From positions 10,103 through 74,102 of the forward strand of contig OENT01000349.1 of assembly GCA_900239685.1 (NCBI GenBank): a DNA stretch of 64,000 nt, written 5' to 3'. The position numbers and the translations under genes were made by a program. Origin of the DNA: Rotaria macrura (lineage: Eukaryota; Rotifera; Eurotatoria; Philodinida; Philodinidae). Under the pieces are notes generated by a model. It worked only from the letters and a program-made list of their open reading frames with translations. It searched no databases and was not told the DNA's origin. Positions within the stretch are counted from its first letter, which is position 1, and each line of letters begins with the position of its first letter. Shown here in pieces: positions 36,717 to 49,281 of the stretch.

Positions 36717-37681
36717 TTAGCAACAAGAGTCACTTTTCTGTTGGGCACTTCCATTTGTTGCAGAAGGTGATTGAATAGAAATTCCACCAGGACGAAGTGA
36801 ATTGGAATTGTTCGATGATGATGATGTTGGTACTTTTTCGAGCATGACTTTTGAAGACAAAAGAAATATCATCATTCATTCTAGTCGAAGAATAGACAAA
36901 AAAAACTTACGAGCAGCTAGATCATTAAAAAGTTCTTCAATGCCTTTATTTTGTTTAGCTGATGTATGATAAAGTTTTGCATTTACTGATTGAGCATATT
37001 CTTCAGCTGTTTGTATGGATACGTGGCGATCTTTTTCAAGATCAGTTTTATTCCCAACAATGCATAGGACAACATCATTACCTAACATTCGTCTCAATTC
37101 TTTAATCCAACTTTTAACCTTGAACAAATGAAATAGAATTACATCTTAACTCATCATTCAATTAATATCAATATACTCGATCGAATGAATCTTCATCAGT
37201 TATATCGAATACAAGTATAGCACCGTTTGCTTCACGATAATATAAAGGACTAGAAATGAAATACAATTCAATAGAGTATACATGTTCAATATTCATACCC
37301 AAGTGCTCGAAATCGTTCTTGTCCTGCTGTATCCTAATAGATAAAATAATGTCATGAAATTAGTTATTACAACTTCAACTCACCCATATAGCTAAGTCGA
37401 TTCGGCGACCATCTAAAGTTAATTTTTTTGTTTTAAATGAAGCCTACGAAAAGAAGACGATCGATAGTATGTATCATATTGCAATTTATGAACTTACTTG
37501 TTGTGTTTCAAGATGTTTATCATTGAAAAGATTTTCTGTATAACGTAGAACAATTGATGTCTAAACGAATGGATTCGATGTATGTCAGTCAAAAAAAGAA
37601 ACTGTCTTTCTTCAAGTCTCTTACCTTACCAACGCTACCTTCTCCCAATAGAACTACTTTAAAAGAAACACTTCTATTCAT
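36717..37681 (-). CDS. rab21: Rab21 small GTPase
   Basis: Seven exons on the minus strand join in phase: 37681-37625, 37560-37498, 37443-37384, 37333-37299, 37249-37177, 37118-36911 and 36847-36717 (627 bp, 208 aa). All guanine-nucleotide motifs are intact: P-loop GEGSVGKT (13-20), switch I region with effector Thr (T38), DTAGQ (61-65), NKTD (119-122) and TSAK (148-151). RYTENLFNDKHLET, ILVFDITDEDSF and SAKQNKGIEELF are typical of Rab21 rather than Rab5 or Rab22. The C-terminus ends KSDSCC, a di-cysteine geranylgeranylation site. Rab21 works on early endosomes and in integrin traffic. The gene lies 377 bp downstream of CFDP1 on the same strand, and a TBC-domain RabGAP follows further upstream. 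Confidence 0.96.
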
Positions 37682-38058
37682 CGTTTTTATTGCATGAAAA
37701 ATATATATATATATATCTAAAATGTAAAAAGGTTCTTTTTTCTTCTTCCATAACCTGGCAAAAATGAATATCACAAAAAGAAAATTGTGTCTTTCATGTC
37801 AAAACGCATGAACTGAAAAGTTGATTGAACATGCACACTTACGTTTTACTACTTCGGATGGACATCTAGTGGATTGAATGCTAGCTCATGAGTGCATGCA
37901 TCTGAATTGGAACGAAAAAATCCAGACAAACACAAAGATAGGAAAACAGAAATGAATATTACGATTTCATTTCAATTGAAAGAAATTCTTAAATTTGTAT
38001 GTGTTTTGTTTTTCTTTAATATTATCTAAATACATAATAACAACAATAAGTCATAGAT

Positions 38059-38733
38059 TCATTTCTTTTTTACAATTTCTAAATAGCGATCATGTTCACG
38101 TAGTTCTGAACGTTGTAGGAATGCTTTTCTTTCAACATATGAATCTTTGCCACGTCGATGAGACTCCAAATCATCGATTAATGATTCCGACTCTTTGTGT
38201 GCACTCCAATCAAGACGAGATTTTTCTAAGGTTGATAATTTTTGTTTTTTACCGATACCAAGACGATCAAGTACAGAATTTGACGTTGTCGTCGAAGAAG
38301 CAGGTCGTTTTAGAGATAACTTTTCTGTTGATATTGGCATTGTTTTTTCAATTGGTACTACGATTTTTTCACCGGCAAAGTCAAGTATCTTATTTGTTGT
38401 TATTGGTTTTGCTAATGTTGGTGTTGTCGTCTTCGAACTATCGATTGTTGTTGTTGCTTCTGATTTAGCAGTAGTTGTAAAATTTTTCCAAATTTGATTC
38501 GTTTTTGATTCATCGTACGGTGAAATATTCAAATCAGTTTGTTTTTTATTATCTGTTTTTTGACCTTGATCATGGCCACTATAACCATCATCATCATTAT
38601 CGTCGTCGTCACGTTCTGATTCATCACTTGGTTCTGATTGTTCGTTATGAGCTTCTGTCGGACAAAAATCATCATCATCATCATCATCATCATCTGAATC
38701 AACATTTTTCCCATCAAAATGTTTTTCACTCAT
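38059..38733 (-). CDS. cfdp1: CFDP1/BCNT protein (Swc5-like chromatin factor)
   Basis: Single exon, 224 aa. The N-terminal part is acidic, with a run of nine Asp coded by a CATCAT repeat (about 38669-38695) and further DDDD stretches. The middle is Ser/Thr/Lys-rich. The C-terminal 75 residues carry the BCNT-C signature: LDRLGIGKKQKLSTLEKSR, LDWSAHKE, HRRGKDSYVERKAFLQR. BCNT-C proteins are subunits of the SRCAP/SWR1 remodeller, which exchanges H2A for H2A.Z. It is shorter than human CFDP1 (299 aa), mostly in the unstructured N-terminal region. Neighbours on the same strand are Rab21 (377 bp downstream) and TBC1D15 (upstream, 229 bp gap). Confidence 0.93.
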   Translation of the reverse strand: MSEKHFDGKNVDSDDDDDDDDDFCPTEAHNEQSEPSDESERDDDDNDDDGYSGHDQGQKTDNKKQTDLNISPYDESKTNQIWKNFTTTAKSEATTTIDSSKTTTPTLAKPITTNKILDFAGEKIVVPIEKTMPISTEKLSLKRPASSTTTSNSVLDRLGIGKKQKLSTLEKSRLDWSAHKESESLIDDLESHRRGKDSYVERKAFLQRSELREHDRYLEIVKKK

Positions 38734-38962
38734 ATTTCTTTTCTCTTTTCAATAGTTTATCTAGAATAAATATATATGTATATTTATATATCTATATTGT
38801 TAAGTCTGCAAAGAAATGAAAAATAGTTTTGCTTAAGATATTTTATTCTCGAACATAATTATTTGTACGAGAATATGAATCAATAAAAAAATACAACCAT
38901 TGATGGAAACAAATACAATAATAGCAAACAATGAAATTTCAAAAAGCAGTAAGCATACGGAA

Positions 38963-41900
38963 TTAATGGTTTTGTGAATGACTAACAACGGCACTATCAT
39001 TTTCATCGATCGAATGTGAATCTGTTAAATGTCGTGTGCGAGGTTTTCGTTCCGCCGTTGGATTTGGTGATGATTCACGTGAAGATTTAATAGATGATAC
39101 TGTTGATGTTGTATCCGAATCCGAATCATGATCATTGTTACGAGACGATTTTTTAACATGTTTATTCTTACTTGGAAACATAATTGCCGATATAGATGGT
39201 GGCAGACCAGGTGTTAATTGATCATGTTGTTTCAATAGAATATAAAGACCTTCGGCGTGTTTTAATAATGGTTCCAATGGAACTTTAAGTGATAGATCAT
39301 TAATATGCTAATGAGTTCATATGTTAATCATTTTAAATAAACAATTCAGATAAAAAAGAAAACCTACTTTGAGAATTTCATTACAACCAAAATTAGATTC
39401 CATAATAACGGTTTTTTGTGATATTAGAATTGCTAAGCAAACAAGTAATTCAAAATTATGACATACATTATCTGTCCATATGACCTGAAAAACATTTTTT
39501 TTTTCATCAATCGTCATGAAATCTTTTCTTTTACCTCCCACAAATGCATAACATCATCAAATGAAAATTCACGTTTAAAACAAATTAACATCCATCGAAA
39601 GAAAAAATACATATTACTTGAATTATTTTCAGCTACAAATCAAAAAATGACGAGTACGTATGCAAAAATAGAACAAAATCCGTACCTAAGTAATTGGCAA
39701 GTTCAGCATCAATAAATTGAAGAAGTGTATGAAGATTGCTAAGTTGACGTTTTATATGTGATTGATCCATATGAAAATTTTGTTCCATACGTTCCATAAG
39801 TCCAACAAAACACCAAAATGCATCAACTTCATTATCCATAACAATTAATATTGGACTTAATAAATCATTCATACCTTGAACATAACCTTAACGAAAAAAA
39901 AACAAAAATACACATTGAAATAGAACTCGAAGAATACAACTCGACTACATTAGTAACATACCCAAATCAAAATTAAACATCACATAAGTCATTAAAACAT
40001 CATGTAAAACTGCTAGATGAGTATCATTATCACCTTGAAAATATTCATGTGTTCGATCTGTACGAATTACATCTTTCTCTAAAAGATTAAAAACACAATG
40101 ATCTATGATTTTAGCTGAGCAAAACTTTCTATTCGATGAATTAATCATGAAGTTAACGAAAACAATGATGAAATATAATCCGTTTTTATCGAATGTATCA
40201 TTTTAGACTAAAGGTCAGCATTTAAACTATCTTGTATCCATGAATTAGTCATAGAACATCAACATGAATCAGAAATTTATCTCTGAAAAAATTCATGTTT
40301 TTCTTTCTGAGAAAGACTTATACAGGTTTCGACAAACAATGATTTCGGTTATTACATCACATATGAATCATTCGAGTTACCACTGACATTTTGACCTTGC
40401 GCTAGGTCTGTAAGAAAAAAAAAGGTGGTCAAGCTTTTCAATTTTCGAGTACACCTCCCAATTAAATTTCATGCATATTACTAAGCTTAGAAATCTAAAA
40501 GTTTTGAGAAAACAATTCTAACTAATTTAGCTATGATGACCAAGATATAATTGTCATGTATGTAATGTAAGTACCATAGTCCACAGAATAACTCTCTATA
40601 AATCACTATCGTGTATCACCCAATAAAAAGTATTCTGTCATGATTTGATGTAAGTTGTTAGTCAGCATGTATGGCATAGCTAAAACTCTGGCTTTCATTT
40701 GATATCTGTACTTGAATAGCAAACTCAGTGTATTCATGCTCATGTAATTTTCATAATTGAGTAAATGTAATAGAATTTACTTCGTATTACTTAACGGCTG
40801 TTTTTTTCTTCTTCTTTGCAATCACCAATCTATGCGCATTCTGAAAACAAAATCGAATAATTTCCTTTACCAATCAATGATTCTCGCTCGCGAAATAAAC
40901 TATTTCGTTGTTTTTGTTGTTCTGTCGTTGTTTTCCATTGTAGTTTCATAGCAAAGTATTCAGCTTCTTTTTGTTTAAATAATTCTATACGTTCATTGTC
41001 GGTTGACGACCACGAACAATAATTCAATAAATATTTCCATATTTCACGTCTCAATATATTGGATTCTAAACCACCACGAAAAATTCGTTCTTTAACTTTT
41101 TTAACATCTGGAATACGTCCATCTTTATCGAAGAATGTTTCCCATTCTTTCCTAGTCAATGGTTGACTACGTGTTACTTTAGGTAAATTTTTGAAATCAA
41201 CCTAAACTTATCAATGACAATTATCGATATGTCTATGTTGATGTATTCACCTTATAGATGACTTCAAAACCATCATTGTTTGATTCTCGTAAATCTTTAC
41301 TAAAGGATTCCATCAGTGCATTGACATCGGCACCCATTGTACCATCGACGTTATCGTTGATTTGTATAAAATCGTTGTGACCAAGAAGAGCATCTTTAAA
41401 GAAGTTTGTTACTTTTGAAAAACGTTCAATAGCTTTACGACGTGGATCAGGTCCTCTCTAAGATTGAATTAACAAATAGAATTTGTTCAAAAAAAATAAC
41501 AACTAACTATGATTTTCTTTTATATTTACAATGCGTTTCATCATATTATTGGTGTCATCAAATAAATTCAATTGATCGAAAGCACTTGTTGATTGATTTG
41601 AATTGTCTTCGATCGAATCCTCTTGAGCAAGGTAAAGTTGACGATCTTGTGGTGATCTTAGTTTTAGAAAATAAAAATTCATTTAGTTCATTTCTAAAGG
41701 CATTTCTTTTCAATACTTTTCCAACGGTAGATATTTCAATAATAATCGTATGAGTTCTCGACTTCCACCAAGATTGAAATGAAACGGCGGTAGTGATAAA
41801 CTATTTTTCAATACAAATACAAGATAGGCCACTCCATGTATCATGTGATGACGACGAATACTACGTATCGTATTAATATTAAAACAATGTCGATACTTCA

Positions 41901-42174
41901 ATAATGGATTTGTTGAAACCGATACAGAATCTATATCGTTTCCTCGATTTTTAAATGAAACTATTGGATGACCACTCTTTACTAATGCCCATTCATCAGA
42001 TGCAGTATCTTCAAGACCAAATGGTATGAAAGAACAGAATTTGCCACGTTCATTTTCAAAAACTGTCATCGTTCCTTTAATTTCAGCTAGCGATGCTGCT
42101 TGCGCTTCTGAAGACGGCACACGTTCTTGGATGAACACATATTTTCGTTCGAATAATATATTATCATGAGCCAT
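38963..42174 (-). CDS. tbc1d15: TBC1D15/17-type Rab GTPase-activating protein
   Basis: Nine exons on the minus strand join in phase: 42174-41717, 41656-41530, 41457-41251, 41201-40871, 40078-39962, 39886-39686, 39632-39535, 39484-39368 and 39307-38963 (2,001 bp, 666 aa; human TBC1D15 is about 690 aa). The N-terminal half holds the PH-like region of TBC1D15/17. The TBC domain (about 295-550) keeps both catalytic fingers: IEKDVIRT (374-381, Arg finger R380) and YVQGMND (Gln finger Q417). RGGLESNILRREIWKYLL is typical of this subfamily. A Ser-rich tail follows. These GAPs act on Rab7 and related Rabs in late endosome and mitochondrial contacts. The 792-bp intron 4 falls exactly inside the Arg-finger motif; other introns are 50-75 bp. 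An in-frame upstream start (not ATG) is not needed. Confidence 0.95.
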
Positions 42175-42684
42175 TCGAATTTCTAATATTACATAAAACA
42201 ATGTTGATGAATTAAATAAAATAATGTAACAACTAAACGAACAAGAAGAATAAGAAGAATAAGTAAGGGAACTAGCGAGTTAGCAACACGTGAATGACGT
42301 CTATCCAATCGGATTTCATGATTTTAACTTCAAATATATATATACATGTCTCGTAGTATGCGGTAGCGTCAAATAGCGACCTCACATGATCGTTATTGAT
42401 ATAGTTTCACTCTCTTATACGCGTAGAAATCAAGACAGAAAATGAATTTATGCTTTGAAGTGCATATAGAATCCTTGAAAAATGTACACTATATCAAAAG
42501 AATGATTGGTGAGATCGATAGTTTTCGCCTTTCAAGGATGTTATAACGAGCGAGTTCTATTGAACCATGTACTATTTCATATTTTCAAATGAAGATTCGA
42601 TGGTAGACGTGGATCGATTGCAAAAAACGCTTTATAATTGAATCAGTTGAATTTAAAAAAAAAATACATAAATTTATCAACGAA
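42175..42684. other. Probable 5' flank of TBC1D15, no gene seen
   Basis: Nothing recognisable. The gene must be transcribed leftward from here. Confidence 0.4.
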
Positions 42685-42686
42685 TA

Positions 42687-43103
42687 CCCAGGTCGATCAT
42701 TCCGGATGTTCGTAACGACGTCGGAAACAGCGAAAAACGGCGCTATTACGCGCCGTAATCCGTCAGCCCGTTTTATGATCCGCCGTTTAGTGCCGTAAAC
42801 GATCATCGTTTTGACAAGAAACGGTCATCGTTTTTCGCTGTATGTTAGCCGTAAAACGGTATTCCGAAAAACGGTCTCCATACAATATCGTGCAATATTA
42901 TAAAATATTGCTTCTCACATTACTTTCGGAATACCGTTTTACGGCTAACATACGGCGAAAAACGATGACCGTTTCTTGTCAAAACGATGATCGTTTACTG
43001 CACTAAACGGCGGATCATAAAACGGGCTGACGGATTACGGTGCGTAATAGCACCGTTTTTCACCGTTTACTGTCGTTTACGACGCCGATTTCTTTGACCT
43101 GGG
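42687..43103. mobile_element. Palindromic MITE, 417 bp, TA-flanked
   Basis: Ends CCCAGGTC (42687-42694) and GACCTGGG (43096-43103) are each followed outward by TA (42685-42686 and 43104-43105), consistent with a TA target duplication as in Tc1/mariner-like elements. Almost the whole element is a palindrome: blocks such as GTTTTATGATCCGCCGTTTA, AACGATGACCGTTTCTTGTC and GCCGTAAAACGGTATTCCG recur inverted on the other arm, around a centre near 42890. Arms differ little, so it is fairly young. No coding capacity. Confidence 0.85.
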
Positions 43104-43109
43104 TATGTA

Positions 43110-44170
43110 TGTCTACCTGTGAATGGACTGTGTAGCGGAAGTTTAAGGAATGAACGAGAATTACAATTGACTTTGTAAACCTGATTGTATATGAAGTTGA
43201 AGTAATATTTAACTTGTACTTTGATATCTTCAGTGACTTTTTTTTTATTATTAGTAGAATACTAATTGGTTAATTTTCACACATGAATCATATAAAGTGG
43301 AATCCCATTCACTTTTATCTTCTTACATGGTCATAAAAAAGGGGCTAAAATTCTTTTTATAGTTTGACAATGAAATATACTTGTAAACGATATCAAACAT
43401 CTTGTCTTCATCAAATCTAATACTTTCAAAAACCTTACTTACATCAGTAGGATATTTTCGAGACTACTTCATATTTTTATTATGACCACATGAAGTGATT
43501 CAAACATTGACTATCATGTAGACTACGTAGTAAATCACTTTCAATTCAAAGAAAAACAAGTATCTTTCGAATCAAGCTGACAAGTAAAAACAAAACCATT
43601 CTTAGATTTGTATTTTTCAATAAAACAAAAAAACAAAATATGTTAATAAATTCTTGTTTGTCTGTTAAAATACTCGTGTTGATTTCAATAAGTAAAAAAC
43701 AACAACGAACAAACATACAAATAAAAAAGAATCAACACAGAATAAAGAACAAACGAAAAAAACAAAACAATTAGACATAAAGTTTCGCTTGAAAACAAAA
43801 TGAAGACGAAGACGAAGAAGCAGCTATATATGAGGAAAAAACATGGGTCAATATTCAAGACTAATAATAACGATAAGAAAAATGTTGAGATAACACTGCA
43901 AAAATAGAACGAATGAAGAAAAAGAAGCTTACAATAGAGTTATACGATCATGCAAAAGAAGTGTTAGTTTATTTTATTTATATAACTATGTCGTTAATCA
44001 ATACAATGATAATCGATAACATAGTACAGGACAATAAGACAACGAAATTTATGCATTATAAATAGAAGACGAGAAGCCAAAAATAATAGGTCGTTTACAA
44101 ACGTAAGAAACAAACTGTAAATATACAGAAATGTTCGGCAACAAAAATGTGTAAAAATTATGGTTTATGT
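43110..44170. other. 3' region of CELF gene / spacer
   Basis: AT-rich, with A-rich runs near 43700-43790. This is likely the 3' untranslated region and spacer downstream of the CELF stop codon. No other gene seen. Confidence 0.4.
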
Positions 44171-47100
44171 TTAATAGGAACATTTCTTTGGTGTCGTTGG
44201 CGAATTTCCGTTATGATTATTCGTATTATTATTCATCATAGTTGGAGTCTGATTTCCATTTGGACTATTTAAATTATTCGTATTTGGACCAATGCGAAGT
44301 TTTTTCAATTGAACTTTAAGTCGTTTCATACCAATTTGATAACCGTTCATTTGATTAATAGCTGCTTGCGCAGATGATGGATTATCATAACTAACAAAAC
44401 CTGAGTAATACAATGAACAACAAAATTCTTAGTTGAGAATAAAGAAAATGAAATATTTACCGAAACATTTGCTTCGATTTGTTGTTTTATCAACAAATAC
44501 TTTAGCAGATATAATTGGTCCGTACGGTGCGAAAGCTTGAGCTAAATCTGTGTCACTGTATTCTTGTGGAAGATGATAGATAAATAGATTAGCACCATCA
44601 GGACCTGATTTAAAATAGAAAAACAAAAGTAAATATGGAGAAATAGAATTAAACAAACCTTCAGTATGTTTACCAGCTACTTGTGTAGAGAGATATGATG
44701 TCGCTGGAAAGACAGGAAATGACGCTAGAGAAAATAGATATGGGAAATATTTTCGTGATTATAACTCAATGAGATGTAATGGCATTCGAAGCAAATTTTT
44801 TTTCAAAAGTAAATGATTATTACCAAGTAAAGTCACATATCATATCTTAATCCAAGAGTCTGTATTCGTTTTCTCAAGGAACGAGACAAGAATTTTCATT
44901 AGAAATAAAATAGAATGTCTCATGGCAAGACATTGGATATATTTACTAATGTTCTCGTATGTTTACAGGTTCATTACGGCGTATTTAATAGTTTTGTGTA
45001 GTTTGCGCTGTATTGGTGTAAAACATCGAAAGTTTGTTGTTCTCATACGTTTGGATAGAACATTGACTACTCTATCGAACTATGTAATTTGCGTTTTATT
45101 TCATATGGATTTAGGACAAAAAGATAAATTATTCTAAAAAAGGAACATGTAAAAAAACATGGAGCTAAATATATGGCAGCGTTTTTCATCATCTAATACG
45201 TTTTGTTAAAAACCAAAATACGATCGGTAGATGCAGCGCAAAAAGCTCTACAATTTGCACACGACCAACTGTCTTACAATTCTAGGTTTTACCTTCAAAA
45301 AAATCCAAAAATAGAATGATCCAATCTAGGCCGTGCAAACATTGATTCCGCAGAATTTTAAAAAAATTATTTTTTTTTCAAAACTGATTAGAATAGGCCT
45401 TATTGTCTAAATTACAGAGCTTTTCACGCAGCAACTTCTGAGGTTTTTTTGGTTTCTAACAAAACGCACCTATTTATTCAGCCTCATGTTTTTACATGCT
45501 GCTTTCAAAAATTATTTTTGTGTTAAACCCATATGAAATAAAACGCAAACTGCATAGTGCGATAGAGTAGTCAATGCTCTATCCAATCGTATCAGAATAA
45601 AAAAATGTTCGATGTTTTACACAAATACAGCTAGCTATAGAAAACTATTGAAAATAACGCAGTCAAGCTGTATATTTAGATGCATTTTTTAATTGACCCA
45701 ACGAGAACATAACAACTTACCAGATGCTGCTACAGGCGATGTTGCTGCTGGTAAGAGACCTATTCATAGAAAATCATTTAAACATATGATATTCAATTAA
45801 ATTATAATTAATACCTCCATTAGTCATTTGAGACATTGCAACAAGATTTTGTAAATTATGATGAGCATCTTAATTGAATAGTATAAATTTCAATATGAAT
45901 AATCCTATCGAATATAATTTACCTGTGCCAGCATTTGACAATGAACTAGGACTATTCGGATAGAGTGGAGGCATTGTTGGAGGATACGGAGCATTGTTAG
46001 CTGTCGGCATAGTTGATGTTAAACTACTATTTGGATTAAGATGATTATTTTGTGGACCATTTGTATTAGGTCCACACATTAATAAAGAAGTTTCATTATT
46101 GTAAGATGTGTTATTCGCATTAGATGATAGCGGTAATCGTGGTGAATCAAGTGTAAGTTGTTGCTGTTGTTCTTGAACATTTAGTGAACGATTATTTCCA
46201 TGTTGAGAATTCGATGAAGTATTCGGTGGCACGATTACTGGAAGTTTATTACCATTTAAATTCATATTATTCGTAAACATTTGTAAAAGATTATTCAAAG
46301 CTGGAAAGTTAATAACTAAATAATTCATATTGAGAAGGACAACAAAAGATTGATGTCATTATAAAAAGAAAACATAGCTTTTTAAAAATTACCATTGCCA
46401 TTATTACCGATGAAACCGTAATTTTTTAATAATTCCTGAAGAAATACTAAATTACCTAATTCAGGCAGAAAATTATATGCATTCATATGTTGAGGATTGG
46501 GCTGTCAAGTAAAACAAGAAGAAATATGAATCAACTTTTTTTTTTACTTCAAAAAAAATTTACTATGGAATTTCCTGAAGTCATCTGTTGCATAAGAACA
46601 TTATTATAATTCGGTAGTTGTTGTTGAGTTTTTTTTACTTCTTTATCTTTTGGCGTATCAGCAAATTTAACGACGAGCGGTGATGAACAACCCTAGATCA
46701 ATGAAGTTTCATTTTTTAGTGTTCAAAATAAATCCACGAATATCTTACTTCCATCGTTTGAGATTGATGCATCGATTTTATTGCGTTGACAGCACATTGT
46801 CGTTTTTGAAATGTAATAAAAGCACATCCTATTGTTAATTGAGATATATTTTCTTTTTCTTTTCATAAAACAAAACAAAAACAATTGTTAACCTCGACTT
46901 TTGCCATTCGGATCTCGTAATACTGTACAATCTTCAATCATTCCATATGTTTGAAAAAGTGTACGAATACTTGGTTCATCGAAATTTTTCGATATCATAC
47001 CAACAAACAATTTTCTTTCTATCAAAACGAGTAAAACAAAACAAAATTTCAATTAATGGTGAGAAGAAAAAAAAACTATTATTATTTTCTTTTGAAACCA

Positions 47101-47444
47101 TTTCGATTTTCAGCATCAGCCGGTTTCATTTGTATGGGATGATGACAACCGTTTAAAGTACGTAAATTATGTAGGGCATTTTGTGCGTCTAATGCTGCTT
47201 TTCGTGTGTAAAATGTAACAAAACAACAGCCTTTCGATTCACCAGTTTGCTTGTCACGTAAAACATTCAATTGAAAGACAGAACCAAACTGTTCAAACAT
47301 TTCACGTAATTCTGACTCATGCATATTACGTGGAATTTGACCACAAAACATTTTAATTGCATCGGCATCAGGTTCATGTTTATCAATATTTATTGTTGAT
47401 ACAACGGATGATGATGATGTTGAAAAATTTCCTGATGTATTCAT
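44171..47444 (-). CDS. celf: CELF/Bruno-like RNA-binding protein (three RRMs)
   Basis: Eleven exons on the minus strand join in phase: 47444-47099, 47018-46893, 46828-46749, 46692-46564, 46501-46393, 46300-45923, 45868-45815, 45759-45721, 44703-44659, 44604-44461 and 44400-44171 (1,680 bp, 559 aa). RRM1 (about 29-110) has [20 protein letters not shown] and [23 protein letters not shown]2 (about 117-195) has [12 protein letters not shown] and [20 protein letters not shown], followed by [20 protein letters not shown]. An Asn/Gln/Pro-rich linker of about 240 residues follows. RRM3 (about 437-515) has [38 protein letters not shown] and [18 protein letters not shown]. This is the full CELF1/2/Bruno layout. 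Such proteins bind GU-rich RNA and control splicing, translation and decay. The 39- and 45-bp exons 8 and 9 could be alternatively used. Intron 8 (about 1 kb) carries a foldback element. Confidence 0.95.
44949..45710. mobile_element. Foldback element (~760 bp) inside a CELF intron
   Basis: Ends ATGTTCTCG (44949-44957) and CGAGAACAT (45702-45710) are inverted copies. Arms pair for over 250 bp, for example TTGACTACTCTATCG, TTTGCGTTTTATTTCATATG and GTAAAACATCGAA against their complements at 45530-45640. Arms are diverged at about one base in six, so the copy is old. It has no coding capacity and makes up most of intron 8. Superfamily unknown. Confidence 0.75.
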
Positions 47445-48581
47445 GAGTAATTATTGATGATTTGTTGATTAGAGTACATGAATAAACTAGACGAAAACGA
47501 ATATTGACGAACAAGAACAACGACCATCGCAAAAAAGGACAACAGGACACACGAGAACGAAGAGACAACTAAAAGGATAAAAAGAAAAACGAAAAAAAAC
47601 AAATAAATAAATAAATAAATAGTCTTAAGAATGATGTGTATATATTTTCTTTTGTTTTGTTTCAAAAATTAATGTTTTTGTTGAATAAAAAACAAAAAAT
47701 GCCTTGATCAACGTTGTTTTTTTAATTATGATTGAAAAGAACGAGCAAATCATATAACTAATCAAGTGACTTTTTTGTTTGTTTCTGTTTACAAACCTTG
47801 TCTTTTTACAAATATATATATATATGTAAATATATATATATGTGAGAACAAAACACAGCCGTTGTACAGAGCTGGTCGCCTAGAGAAATGATAGATGTCA
47901 CCAGATGTTTGAGCAAAAAGAATTATATATAGTATAAAAATGTATAAGAATTATCATACGTGAATAAAGACATAGATTTAGAAGTAAATTAAAATTTATA
48001 CTCATCGAAAAACAGAATTATTGTTTCTAAAAAGTTAACTATCATTCATATAAGATGCGTACTCTTGTGTAAGACTTTTTACAATTCTAAAATCATATTT
48101 TTTTTTGCCATTGTAATATCTTTTGTTTTAAACAGTGCCTATCATACAGTTTAGTTTAATCAATCTCTTGTTGTTAACGAATACCTTTCAGATACAACAT
48201 AACTATAACATTTATCGTGGATTTTTTTTTCATTTATCGTATGCTACAGAAAGTGTTCTCCTTCCTTGTTTCGATTCATGCTATTCCCTAGCTTCTGACC
48301 TGACATGTGAAACTAGTTGTTACAACATTTTATTAAAAATAAATCCTTAGTGTATATATATATATAGATTAGAGGTTCACATAGAGACAGATTTTTCGTT
48401 GCTACTATCATAAATCAATCAACTTTTATCAATACAAAAAATTAGTAATATTGTTTGAACCCTTTGAATTAATTTCAAAAATAGCTGTTAGTGTGACACT
48501 CCATTTCGGTCAGATATACATTAGTTTTGTAAGCAAAAAACAATCCATCACTGATGATGTCTACTTTCTATAGACCTACCG
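47445..48581. other. 5' flank of CELF, no gene seen
   Basis: Contains TA-rich microsatellite runs near 47811-47842 (ATATATATATATATG). No coding sequence recognised. Confidence 0.45.
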
Positions 48582-48589
48582 CTCTCGAA

Positions 48590-49273
48590 TAGAGGTGTAA
48601 GCTGCGGCCGCCGCCACAAGAAAAATTTTTGATACTAGAAATCGCCGCCGCTGATATTTATACTAATGTGATCGTAAATTTTTCCTTTTCTCTAACCTCA
48701 AATCAGGAACCAGTCATACACTGTTTTCATAAAAGAGAAGAAAAGTAGAAGATATTTTGTTTCCAGTAGAAAAAAACAAACATCTTTACAAGAACCTAAA
48801 GCTGTTTTGGTCATCGATATCTGTATAATTTTGGTCTATACTATCGCTTGTTTACTTATACATTTAATTATATAGGCTAGCATAATTGTTTATTAATAAT
48901 GTTCGTATTATTTTCAGACTATATTATTATATATTTTTCTTTTTGTACTTTATTCTAGTCTTATGTTTTGATATGTGCATAATTTGTGATACTCTTTATG
49001 TATTTCTTCTTTGTATGATAACAAAAAATATAGTTTTTTCATGCATCCTATTTTAATATGGCAGTAAGCAGGGATTGAAATAAATAGAAACAGCTTAACA
49101 AAAAAAAATCATGAATATGATCCTCAGCGCCCGCCATGCAAAGGCTTATAAATATTAGCTTGCGCCGCCGCCATGAAAATTAAATTTCAAGTTATATAGC
49201 CGCCGCTGAGATCCTTAAGAAATTGAAACTGTATATGAACCGCCACCATTCTAACCTTCGGCTTACACCTCTA
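48590..49273. mobile_element. hAT-type nonautonomous element, 684 bp
   Basis: Perfect 13-bp terminal inverted repeats TAGAGGTGTAAGC (48590-48602 and 49261-49273) are flanked by a perfect 8-bp direct repeat CTCTCGAA (48582-48589 and 49274-49281). Sub-terminal GCCGCCGCC clusters occur near both ends (48605-48650 and 49125-49245), the only strongly GC-rich spots here. The interior is AT-rich and non-coding. Ends share TAGAG with the MITE at 12100. This is a hAT hallmark set and a recent insertion. Confidence 0.9.
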
Positions 49274-49281
49274 CTCTCGAA

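Noticed and set aside
37995-38819. Plus-strand open frames antisense to CFDP1
   Set aside because: Shadows of a well-supported minus-strand coding exon; they include the complement of the poly-Asp run.
44922-45137. 71-aa plus-strand open frame in the CELF intron
   Set aside because: It lies in one arm of the foldback element.
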